A stretch of DNA of 64,000 nucleotides from Struthidea cinerea (Eukaryota > Chordata > Aves > Passeriformes > Corcoracidae), in contig VZTI01005237.1 of NCBI GenBank assembly GCA_013397865.1, positions 771,009 to 835,008 of the forward strand. Reading direction: 5' to 3'. The translations under genes were made by a program, and so were the position numbers. This document shows positions 1 to 11,240 of the stretch, piece after piece. Numbering within the stretch: the stretch's first letter is position 1; each line of letters opens with the position of its first letter. A model generated the notes under the pieces. That model made no database searches, had not been told where the DNA came from, and saw only the letters and a list, made by a program, of their open reading frames with translations.

Positions 1-3000
1 TGATAAAGTGGCAGCACCGACAGGGCTTGGAAAGATTCATCTTCAGCCAATTTACTGTGCAGCAGATTTATCATTTCATCAGCAATTTAAGCAGAGACAC
101 TTGATTGTGCATTCATTTATACCACTCAGAGCTGCTTGGTTGTGGGTTACTTGTGGAATGTGTGAGGACAGACCAACAGGGAAGGGGCAATGCCACGAGT
201 GTTCCTAAGAAACCTGTGCACAGGTGACTGTCCGGGGAGAGGGGAAAATGGCAGGAGCCCATCAGCTGGGTAAAACCAATAAAACTCAACTCCATTCAAA
301 GCTTTTTCTCATCACGGGCTAATTTATTGTGAAGATGGCAGCATCACCCTTCCCTTCCCCTCCCTTCTCCAGGCTATTAAGGGGTTTGTGAGGGGTTCCC
401 AAGATCAAAGCTCCCTTGGCGATTTAATTGATGTGCAGCTGCTGCCTGTGAGTGGAGGGAGGCAGGGGCTCTGGGGAGGGAAGGGGAGCATGGGGACACA
501 CCACATCCCCGCCAGAAGAAATACTGCGGAAAGCCACCCGCCTCTGCCTGGCAATCGCGACGTTATTTATGCACACACGTAAAGGGTTCCATGCATCCCA
601 CTGAAATCTCTGTTATTTGTCAATGAGATCCCCCTCCCGCTCTGCCTCAGCTAACATTTACAGTAAATCTGTTACACTGACCATTAAATCTGGAGCTGCC
701 CTGAGCGATAGTTTCAATGGGTGTGTTGACAGCCCGAGTGTTAATAATGATGCAAACACTAACCTGTTTATTGATTTGCTTTTTGTACCCTTCATTCTAG
801 CTCACTCCTTCTCACTCTCAGAGGAGAAATCCTAGAATTAGTAATCAGGTGACAGCTCAGAGCCCCCGTCTGTTCCCAGCAGTGTCATCCAACCCAAACT
901 CCCGGAGATAAATTACAGGTGCCGTATTCTGCCTCTGCCAGCCATTCAATATACTGTTACTCAATGCAAGATGTAGTATTTGTCATTGGTGCCAGCAGAC
1001 AGGAGGGAAAAAAAAAAGAAACATTAACAGAGGCATGAAAAGCTTTTAACTTTGACAAGAGAAGCATAGGGAAGTTTTACATTTAGCCCCTCCACGGAAG
1101 GCCAGGGCCCATCCATTAAAGCAGCTTGTCAGACAGTGGGTGTGGTGGAATGGAGTTGGGGTCAGGATGCTGAGAGGAAACCTGACGTGCTCATGGTGCT
1201 TCCTCCTCCTGCTGCCAGGTGGATGCCTGCCTGCAACACTCAGGAGCGTGGAATTGGTGAAAAGCTTTTTGCGTTCCTACAAAAATTGTGTCTATTCATG
1301 AGCCTCCTTGAAGCTGAGATGAAGGTGGGTTCACAGAGGGGGTGCAAAGAGCAGTTTTGATTCACGCCCTGGGGGCCTGGGAGCCTGCTCAGACAGTGGG
1401 GGACACAAGGTGAGCAGTGACACAGCCCCAAGGGCTGGCCCTGCTTGTCCTCTGCTGAGAAGCAGCTCAGCCAACTTGTGTGCCTCTAAAACATTGGCCC
1501 CAAAGCAATCCCATCTGAGCTACCTGGCAAGGTTCTCCAGGTTGTAAAATGTGAAGAGCTACGCAAACAGAGCCTGAGCAGGAGCCAGGAGCTCACATCT
1601 GCAGGGGATCAGTCCTCCATCAAGTCAGGAGCTGCAGATGCTTTCCCCGTGACAGGCTCGGTGTGACATCCAGCACCAGACACCACAGCTTTGCTGATGA
1701 GCTGCACAGGCTTGTGAAAGAAGACGCTGGAGTTAAATGAAAGCTAGGCTTCATGTTCCCCATCTAGCAATGCTTTTTGACCTGTGGTTTTTATGGTCAG
1801 GAGAGAAACCTGCCAGTAAATAAGCAGAATTTATAAACCCTGCAGGGGCTCTGATATATTCCCCAGGAGCTGGGGCCCCAAGGGCTTTCAGTGGCATTTA
1901 TAAGCTTCACTCAGTTGTCAGACCCCTTAGTTCCTTTTATTTCTGCTAAGTTTATAAGCTCTGAAAGAGCAGTCTGCAGTGTTTATTAACTGCACTGCAG
2001 AGCTGAAGAAAAGCAGCTGATCCAAAAGAAACACAATTCTACCTGTACCCCTGCATCAAAGCTCCACATTCACTATGTTTTATCCTGTCTTCTAGTATGC
2101 ACCCATCACCAAACAGACGGCTGTGTGTTTTTATAGAAAATAAAATCACACCAAATTTTAGTAGTGAAGATTTTTTTGTAAAAATCTTCATAGATGCATT
2201 AGTTCCTTAGGAGGAACCTGAACTGAACATCACAACAAACCACTAAAAGTGGGTGTTGTCAAGGCTTAAATATTAGTATCTATGTGAATATGTAACTATG
2301 TCCATGAGGAGAAGCTACAATCCAATAGGGGTCAGTGAAAATGAAATACGTGTAAAAAAATTGTATCATGCATGTTTCAGTAGGACTATTGTTTTTTAAA
2401 TAGAGGTCCAGCTCTGGGAAACACTCAGTTTCCCAGGGAAAAGGGAACCTGTGGTGGCAGCCAGCAGTTTGGTGAGAAAGTGTTTAGTGCTGTAGTACAT
2501 GGAAGTAGCCTCAGGACAGCAGGATCAGCCACTGCTTTTGACATATATAAAATAACTGTGCTCACATTATAAATCCAAGGGTATTTTAGACTACTTGGTA
2601 TGTCTGCAGTGATTCTGAGGAAAACAGCTCTTTCCACAGTGGAATGGACATGCAGGTTTAGTCCAGCTATTGGTGCAGAACAAAGCAGTGACACATTCCT
2701 TTCCCTGATTTCAATAAATCTAAAGGGTGAAATGCTGTCTACAAGATTAAGCAAAGTTTTAGCATTAAGGATTCCCATATAAGATTTCAGGACTCCTTGT
2801 TTTTTAAAGCTTTTCAATATTTTGTTTTCCGTTTTTTTTTCACTTTTCCTCCTAGTGGGACAATATGCTAAATTTTGTTCATTGTGTTTCCAAAACTGTA
2901 GAGTTGATCATATTTGGGCTGGGCAGTTGCGAAGGAGGATTTAACATTTCTGGTTTAATTTTAAACATGTAGATGTTCTTGGACCCCACCTTTTGGATGT

Positions 3001-5277
3001 GGATAAAGTCCTTGACTTGGCCGAGCAGTGTTTTCCCTGTAGGAGCTGTTTGGAGTTCTCCAGTTAGTAACAAAAATCCTGTGAATTTAACAGAACAGAG
3101 GCAAAGGAAGAAGAAACAGTCCAGAAGCTGGGGACTCTGTGTGCTGGGCGGGATGATGAAATAACAGGGATATTTGTAGACAGAACTACTAGAAGTGGGA
3201 AAAGCACAGAAATAAAAGCAAAGCCCAAGAGGAAGAGAAAGCACATGAAATTAGTGGAAAGGAGAACAAAGCCTCATCTTGTGAGACACAGGAGAAGGCC
3301 AATCTTAAATAATTACAGCAGCAGTTTGACTTTAAAATCGGGATGTATATTTGTCGTGGCTCCTCCAACAGTGCAAGTCTCTCCTCCTCCCTTTCTTTGC
3401 ACAGATTTCCCCAGACAATTCACAGTCCTTTCCTTCCTTTATTTATGTGGTTTCATATTTCATGGCTTTTGGTTACTGTATTCCCATCATGATTTATGAC
3501 CAAAGGGAAGAATTGCATCCAGGTGATGATCCAGTCCATTATCTCCAGGGAGATGCTGACCACTGTAGTGGAGCACAGAGACCTGTTGTACCACGTGATG
3601 GAGAACAAGCAGAAAAAGAAGGCTTCCAGGTTATGAGGGAAAAGCACAATTTTTGTAATTTGGACAATAGGATGCAAAGAAAAAGAATTCTTTTTCCTAT
3701 TTTTCCTCTTCCTGAATGGGATGTACTATTAAAAAAAAATATAGGAGACCAAATTTATTCAATACACTAACACACAGCTGCCTTAGCTGAAATGACCCAT
3801 TTTAAATGCATGATACAACAGGGTAAATCTGTCTCCATACCACCCTTGGCTGGGCTGGAATTTTTCTTCCACTTCTTCCTTCCAGTTTTCTGCTTTGCCA
3901 TTAATAAATCAAGATTCCTTTGCCCTGCTCTGCACCTTCACAGCTTTTGCAGATCATTAATACCAAGACAGGGCTGTTAATCTCTTGGTCCCAAGGTGCA
4001 TCGACCCATTTGCAGAGAGAAAGGGTGGGACACTGGTGGGACCATGCCCTTGGTCACAGAGCAGGGGGATGCACCCCAGGGCCACATTAACTCCAGAAAT
4101 GTCACCATGGGGCCTGGCCTGCTCATCCTGCTCTGACAGCTGCTGTTGTATTTGGGTGTGGACCTTGGGATAAATCTCAGAGTGAGGTGTCTCTCTGCTC
4201 TGAGCCCCAGCACTTTTACTGCCCGTGCCCTACTTTAGCAGTGGCTTTGCCAAGGAATATCTCCTTCTCTGCTATTATTGAGGTGTTATCCCCATTGCTT
4301 GGGTTTCTTATCCAATTCAGCCCTTCTATCCCTAGTGGCGCGGAGAAGAGGCTAACACCCTTGCTTTATTTTTCAGGTCTCTTCCCATCAGTGAAGGGCA
4401 GGAAGAAAGCTTGGCAATGAAAGGCAATTTCTCCTAACCCAGTGGGCGAGCGCAGTGTGGTAAGAGTGCTTTTAAACAAAAAAAATCCAATAACTTCCAT
4501 ATAAATTGTCCAGGAGAGAAAACTTTGTGTTTTTGACATTTGTAGCTGTTTCAGCATTTTTCCGCGCAAGATGAAAAACTTTTGCATTGAGCAAAACACA
4601 GATTTATGATCAATAAAGTGAAGTTTAACAGTTTATAGGGGCCATACATTCTTTTTTTAAAAATCTGATATTAAAAACTATTTTTTCCCTCCCAACCATG
4701 TGAGAAAGCCTCTCCGGTGCCAGAGTTTCAGCATAGTAAAGGCTGGCACCTGGCACGGAGGATAATCACTGGATGGGGTTTCCTGCAGGACGAGTGGCCA
4801 CCCAAGCCACCCCCCTCTTCCCTTCATGGAGTCATGTACAATAAGACTGCCAGATGCCCATGAACACCTGGCTGTGAACCTCAAGCTGTGGGGCTGTGCT
4901 AGCCCTGTCCTCTGGAGAGTTTAGGAGCACAAGGCTTTTGCAAGTCCCTTTCTGGACCATGAAATAAACCCATTCCTAACAACTCTTCCTCAAAACTCTG
5001 CACGTCCTCCCACAGCACAAGGTACAGGCAGAGAACAGGCAGCAGCTGCCAGACAATGAGTCCCACAAGTGGTTTGGGAACCGCTTGGGAGGACTGGGTA
5101 GGTGTGGGATTTTATTGGCACTGCCTCGTGTCAGGCTGCAAGTGCTCAGGGAGTGCTGGGCATGGCTTCTTCCCATCTCAGCTCTGGTCCACAGGAGCAT
5201 GGAGCAGGCAAATCTTCTGGTATTTCTCCCTTACCTTTACCTCTCACCAGGAATGCTCACCTCCAAAAGCATTCACG
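1..5277. other. Intergenic, no gene recognised
   Basis: Moderately AT-rich DNA. It contains a perfect 11-bp hairpin at 2165-2190 and an A run at 1009-1018. Between about 2840 and 3499 one + frame carries only three stop codons, described under findings as a weak candidate for decayed coding sequence. The stretch 610-800 is rich in homeodomain- and HNF1-like words. No exon, RNA gene or recognisable transposon otherwise. Confidence 0.6.
2165..2190. repeat. Perfect inverted repeat (11-bp arms, 4-nt loop)
   Basis: TGAAGATTTTT at 2165-2175 and its exact reverse complement AAAAATCTTCA at 2180-2190 enclose TTGT. The arms lack flanking pairing, so this is a short cruciform or hairpin and not an obvious transposon end or microRNA precursor. 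Confidence 0.8.
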
Positions 5278-5515
5278 TAACAGAATCACAGAATGGTTTG
5301 AGTTGGAAGGGACCTGAAAGCTCATCCAGCTCCACCCCCTGCCATGGGCAGTGACATCTTCCACTATCCCGGGGTGCTCCAAGCCCCGTCCAACCTAGCC
5401 TCAAACATTCCCAGGGTTGGGGCAGCCACATCTTCCCTGGGAAGCCTGAGCCAGGGCCTCCCCACCCTCACAGGGAAGAATTTCTCCCTTATAGCTAATC
5501 CAAATCTACTCTTTG
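5278..5515 (-). mobile_element. CR1 LINE 3' tail, 5'-truncated
   Basis: Reads as the reverse complement of the avian CR1 3' end: CAGAATCACAGAATGG at the left, then GTTGGAAGGGACCT, CCACCCCCTGCCATGGGCAG, GCTCCAAGCCCCGTCC, and GGGAAGAATTTCTCCCTTAT near the right end. The element lies on the - strand and only about 240 bp of the 3' region remains, with no reverse transcriptase sequence. Differences from the usual CR1 words suggest an old copy. Confidence 0.93.
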
Positions 5516-8500
5516 TCCCTTGTGCTTTCCACGATAACAAACGTGCCAGGTTCTGTTGCAGGTATGCTTAACATGCTAGAAAACAGAAAAGACTCCTATT
5601 CTCCAAAGAACGGACCACTGCAATTGATTGTTTTATATATTCTACCAGAAAATCACATTCCCAGGCTGCCTGATAAAAGCTATTTGAATTTAGCTTTTAC
5701 ACTGGAGTTAAGGTGTAATTTTGAGTATAAAATTATGGAGTATAAGGCCAATTCTGTTGCCATTAAAACCAATAAGAAAGATTAGATTTATTGTAGAGCT
5801 AGCGAGGTGAGATAGCTCTTGTTGTATGCTCCTGATTCCCTGATAATGCAATCTCAGGGCTTCCTGCACCTGAAGGAACATGGAAGTGCTCGTGTTTCCC
5901 TTATCTCTTCAACATGTTCCTCTCTGTAAAGGACTATCTCAACACAAGATCTGCAGTGGAAAAATAGGAAAGTGTCCATTACCTGAAGAAGGCAGGGATT
6001 TAGCTTTTTTTTTTTTCCCTTTTTCTACAGAGCATCTGACAATGCCAACAAATTTGTAGAGGAGGTACATTGGACTACATAATCCCTGGGTTCTGCATGA
6101 GGGATGGTGTTGCAGCACAGCCACCCTGACCATGTCCCCTTCTTCCCACGATATACCTTGAAATTTATCACCCAGTTGTGAGCTTTAACTGTGTAAATCC
6201 CCAGTGAATTGATGGGAGAAGAGAATCTGGCTGAGGTTTACACGGTGGGTCTTAAACCCTTAAATGCTGGCGGCAGTGCGGTCCCCATAAAGCTGGGCCT
6301 TGGGGAATTTATTTCCACATGGGGAGCTGGGACATGCGGAAAATCAGACTGAAACAAGTGGGAGCTCAGAGCTGAGTAGTGGAACTTGAAGACCGACAGC
6401 ATGCCGTGATTTCTGTGGAGTACAAAGCCATTTTCACTTGATTAAATAAAATAAACTCGGTTCTTGGAAGATCTGAAAAGCGGCCATTAGAGATTTCTGT
6501 CTGAAAGCTTGCAAGTTTTTGCATTTCTTCTGAGGAGAAATTTACACTCAGAAAATTACAGGATCTACAAAGTGATGTTTTCTGAAGCAAATACTGACAT
6601 TATGAGTATCTTAAGCACTTGCACTGCATATCTGAGCTGAACAGCATCTCCTGACTGACAAAGCCGTCACCCGCTAAAAGCAACTGTTATAAAATTATGA
6701 CTGGAGCATATATAATGTTTGTGTTTAACAAGATGACAGAAATGCCACCTTAGTAAAAACTGATTATGGTTACAGCTGAACAATTCACATCATGCAAGAT
6801 TTATAATATTAAGGTTATGCAATCATCTAATCGGAGAGACAAGCCTTGAGTAATAATATGAAAAGCATGTACTTCAATCTGCAGCAGTGGATTCATTGCT
6901 GTTTTCTTATTAGCTCATGCCAGCATTAGGGCTGCATTATCCATTTCACCATAGTCTAATTCAGCATTTCCATCTGAAAACATATGCACAATAAGTGATC
7001 TATGCCAAACAGGGAAATGGAGACAAAGCCATTTGAGTGACTTCACGGCTATAAAAACATACATAATCTCTATGTCTTTCAGCAGTTCTCAATACTTTAT
7101 ATGGCATTTCTTTGCATGAAAAGTTTTCCCAAAATAAGGGAAAAAATAGAAATTGCTCCTTCTCTTCCCTGGAGAACAATTCTTTGAGGGTGGAACCAGA
7201 GCAGGAATCCAGTCTGTGAATTTCTCATCTTGGAAGTGGGAATATCAGATCATCCATTAGTGCTGTGCCAGATAGCTGGGAAGTGGCAGGTGTGGCTCAG
7301 GATAGGAGAGAATTACTTGAAATGTGCATCTTCCAGCCCAGATGAAATTCAAAATATTTATGTGGAAATCTCAGTTTTTTCTTAGAAGTGAAACATCTCA
7401 GATATTTTTTAAACATCAGAAATTTTCATCCAGCAAATAGCAGCCCACACACACACACACATATATATATCTCACAATATATGTATGTATAAACTCTAAC
7501 TGGTAAATTACTGTACAGGGAAGTCATAGTGTACTCCAGGTTAAAAATGTGCTATTTTGGGGCTGGCGAGTCCAGGCATCTTATTTCAAAGGCACATATT
7601 ATAAAAGCTGACAAGTGTTTATAATGCAATAATCAGACTAATTGACTGAGATCCCTGATTAAAATGAGACTTTTCACGCAAAGCTCAGACTGAGATTCCC
7701 TCTGAGCTGAGTTAATTTTCCAGAGCCTGCGCAGACTTTGTTCCTGTGAGATGCTGGGGTCTCAGGACATCAGGCAGTCCTGGGAGGATGGGGGACTTCG
7801 CTGAACCAAAAGCGTCTGGTAATTTGTTGTTCAGATCCCTGTACATGTAGGTGGATTCATCAGACTCCTGCAACAATCACAATTCTCAGGGAAAAAAAAA
7901 AAAAAGGAGTATTTCAAAGGTAAACAGAAGGCATTTGTGTTCTGGGGTCTGATTTATTATACACACTATATATAGCTGTCATTAAATGAGCAGGCTAACG
8001 TGCAACTATTCATCATGGGGGGAAATGAACAGGCTATTCTCTGCTTGCCTGGAATTGTTCATGTTTCTGGAAACTAAAAGCAGTGTCTAGGAAAGGAAAG
8101 AATGCCTAAAATGCCGTAAGATATTTGATTTATTCTCTTCAGGAATTACCTCTCTCTCCTCTCTGTGTCCTAGAGTATTATTCAAGTCAATCGATCTTAG
8201 AAACTATTTCTAGCAATCCCAGTTTTCCCCAAAACTCCCTGCTAAAGACCTTAATCTGCCTCCTTTTGTTGTTATTGTCATTAAAATAGGCTCAAATCAG
8301 TCAACAACTTTTGTTTTTACTTTGAAGGTGCATTTTGATCTAAGGAAAACAATTCATCTCCTCATTTGTGTTACCAGCAATTCACTTATGAGTCTGCATA
8401 CGGTAAACTGCAATATCCTTTTGGGTGCCAGTTAAAGCAATTCTCAGCTCTCTGTTTAGTTACACAAGAAACAGAAAATAAGTGATGCTGCCTGACTGAA

Positions 8501-9956
8501 ACAGCTCTCCGGGTGCTGATTCAGGGAGATGACTACAAATATTCAGATTTTTCTTAGCAACAATTAATTGCGGAAGAAAACCAGGAATAATTTTAATTAA
8601 TGAGTATGATTTTGAACTACTTGTGGCCACTAAGCAACACATGATTTAATGAACTAGGAGAAATGGCTAATACAACCTAAAAATTGCAATCAAAATCGTT
8701 GTTTCAACAGAAAACTGGAATTTAGTTAGGTTGTGCCCTTCATGACAAGGCTCCCTTGCCACAGATTCATGGTTTTCCTCACCAAAATATGAAATGCTTC
8801 TGGCTGAAATGAAATGAAATATTTCGGTTTTCAGGACAAAAAAATGTTCACTATGTTAGACTGAAAATGTAATGTTTTCCAGTACTTTTCTTATGTCCTA
8901 GTTCCCAATTCTGGCTGTCAATTCACTTATCATTCAGTCGTGCAATTTAAATCAGATGCTCTCTGGAATGAGACCGGGCCCTGTGCAGTGTTTTACCATG
9001 GAGTGGGATGAGGAGCCCCCAGCTCATGGCAGGACCATGAGCCCACGGGCATCTCCACGGGCCTCACCCCATCCCAGCTTCCCCAGCAGATCCCTGCAGC
9101 TGCTCAGCAGAGTTGTGCTGGTCAGAGAAACCCGCAGGCAGGTCTCTCCCCCAAAAAGAAGACTTTTTGGTGTCACCCAGCCAGCGAGAGATGGGGGACA
9201 TTACACTCCAGGCCCTGGCAACCCCATGAACGATTAACTCTGATTTTTCCTGCCGGCCCTGTCCTACACCCACCCTCAGCTTTAAGGCTTTGGGGCTGTT
9301 TTTGGCTTTTCCAGCTTGGGGAAGCTGAGGGAGAGGAAGGGGGGTGGGGGGACAAGGAAACCCTCCAAAAGACGAAGTGGCCCCCCCAGGGATGTCCCTC
9401 CTGGGCAGGGAGGTGAAAGGGCGCCGTTGTTTGACAATGAGGGTGTGTGGGTGTCTCTCATCAAACCCGCTGACACCCAGCGCTGAGCTGCACAAAACAC
9501 CCGAGGGTCGGCAGAGATAAAAGCAGCCATGGCCCTCAGGGCTCTGCTTTCTGCCCTGTGCCGTGCTGGGTGAGTTACAGGCAGGTGAGGCACAGGCAGG
9601 AATAGATTCCCCCACGGCCTCTCAGAGTTCTGCCCCTCTTTTCTCCTTCTGTAGGTGAGGAAGGGTCTCAGGCACCAGGTGGCATCGGCTCTGGCTCCTC
9701 CACCCAAACCTTTCCAGCCTCCCTGGAGTGCCCTTCAAAGAGAAATCTCTGCTGTGCCTTTTCCATAATAGAGAAATTTTAAATTGCTCATTCTTGACAG
9801 TGAAACTTCGTTGTTTCTCTGCAGTTTCACTGTGGTTTCACTGGGTGACTTAAAACCCCTCAGCCTGCACAGGCAAGGATACATGTGGAGGAAGGTGAGG
9901 CACCCAGATTTAATTGCAATCAGGGCCTTTCCTGCAGCTTCACAGACATCCTGGCT

Positions 9957-9957
<1 letters not shown>
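5516..9957. other. Intergenic, no gene; candidate regulatory sequence
   Basis: AT-rich DNA with almost no open frame between 6590 and 8460. The parts at 6660-7110 and 7560-7740 are rich in TAAT/ATTA and GATTA words and poor in repeats, as conserved enhancers often are, but conservation cannot be judged here. A GC-richer patch at 9000-9700 holds open frames of up to 183 codons on the - strand with proline/serine-rich, family-less products, which I regard as chance. A GGGGGGTGGGGGG run lies at 9339-9351. Confidence 0.5.
7445..7471. repeat. (CA)n(TA)n compound microsatellite
   Basis: About nine CA units pass directly into five AT units, followed by degenerate TATGTATG. A short compound dinucleotide repeat in noncoding DNA. 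Confidence 0.9.
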
Positions 9958-9996
<39 letters not shown>

Positions 9997-10003
9997 AAAC
10001 ACA
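9957..10003. repeat. (CA)n microsatellite
   Basis: Uninterrupted AC units for about 30 bp, then ACAAACACACAAACACA. Reading frames across it on both strands are repeat artefacts. Confidence 0.95.
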
Positions 10004-11029
10004 TCCCAGAAACAGCTCCAAGAGGTTGAGACCACAATGGAATTGCTTATGGGCAACAAAAATCCAGACAAAAAAAATCAAGGTGTTTTGTTCAGGGCTT
10101 GTGTGGGGAAAGAAAAGGTCAGGATGCTGACTAACAGACTATTTTAGGACATAACTGATGCCATTAGGAGCGTGTTTCACCCTCCCCTATTCTGTTCACT
10201 CACCCACCCCCACCTAAACACAAAGTAGCCTGCAATCCAATTAGTGCTGAGTGTGTACGGAGCAATCACGTTTAATAAACAGAGCTGGTAGGTTTTAAAA
10301 AATAAAGCCTTGTCCATGACCTTTTCTTAATTTTGTTGGATGTAATCTGAAATTCTGCTCTATTTATTTACACTTGCAGTTTAATTAGGGCTGGTTGTTT
10401 TACCCCAGCTACCTGCTCGCAGGCACGTAGGGGAGCTCACACACTCACGGTGCTCCTGCACAGCTCCTCTGTTATCCCCAGGAGCTGCTGGGCTGAACTC
10501 CTGTCACACACGCCCTCAGCAGATTAATAATGACAGAGTCAGTGTGAGTGAGTGTGAATAACATGCTCTGGTAACAAGTCAGGAGCACAGAGAGGGATTT
10601 GTGTCTTTTAAATGGATTTGGGACAGCAGCATGTAGTTTTCTCTCTCTCTTTTTTTCTTCCCCCAGTTTCAGTTCTGATTTGCTCTTCTTCCACAGCCAT
10701 CTCTTCATTCCATTGGAGAGGTGCCACAGAAAGATCTCTACTCACTATACAAAGAGGAGTGATCCCCTCTGAGCCCTCTTTTTAATCCTTTGAGAGTAGG
10801 CAAAGCAGAAAAGAACTGACAGAAGCAGCATGAACAATAAGCTGTGTTTTCCAGAATTGATTGTGAAAACCAGGAAATTTTTGGCTGGGGCAAGGGGTAG
10901 AAGAAGAAGAAGATGGCTTTGGAGAGGGGCCAGAGAGAGGATTTTGTCTGGAGTCTTTAAGAGGTGGAAGACAGAATTAAATATCGGCTTGTGACACACT
11001 GGGTCCAGTGGTTAAATCCATCATGTTCC
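10004..11029. other. Intergenic, nothing specific seen
   Basis: Mixed-composition DNA without a recognisable gene, transposon or RNA. Contains a TTTAATTAGGG-type AT-rich section at 10260-10400. Confidence 0.5.
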
Positions 11030-11240
11030 ATCATGGAATAATGGATCCGGGAATGGTTTGGTTTGGGCTGGGAGGGACCTTACAGGTCATCTTGTTCCAA
11101 TCCTTGCCACGTGGGCAGGGACGCCTTCCACTATCCCAGGCTGCTCCAAGCCCTGTCCAAGCTGGCCTAGGACACTGCCAGGCATGGGGCAGCCACAGCT
11201 TCTCTGGGCACCATGTGCCAGGGCCTCAGCACCCTGATGG
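11030..11240 (-). mobile_element. CR1 LINE 3' tail, diverged
   Basis: Same order of words as other CR1 tails in reverse orientation: GGAATGGTTTGG-like start, GGGAGGGACCTTACAGGTCAT, GGGCAGGGACGCCTTCCAC, CTGCTCCAAGCCCTGTCCAA, GGCAGCCACAGCTTCTCTGG. The terminal octamer repeat is degraded (CATGGAATAATGGATCC). It lacks the AAGAATTT end seen in the other two copies, so it is shorter. Confidence 0.9.

Noticed and set aside
9529..9576. ATG with good context followed by a hydrophobic 14-residue start (MALRALLSALCRAG) and a GTGAGT donor-like site
   Set aside because: It resembles the first exon of a secreted protein, but no downstream exon or promoter at a sensible distance is seen; one short motif is not enough.
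9064..9615. 183-codon - strand frame and overlapping 141-codon frame
   Set aside because: Low-complexity Ser/Pro/Gly-rich translation, no family match; local GC is raised.
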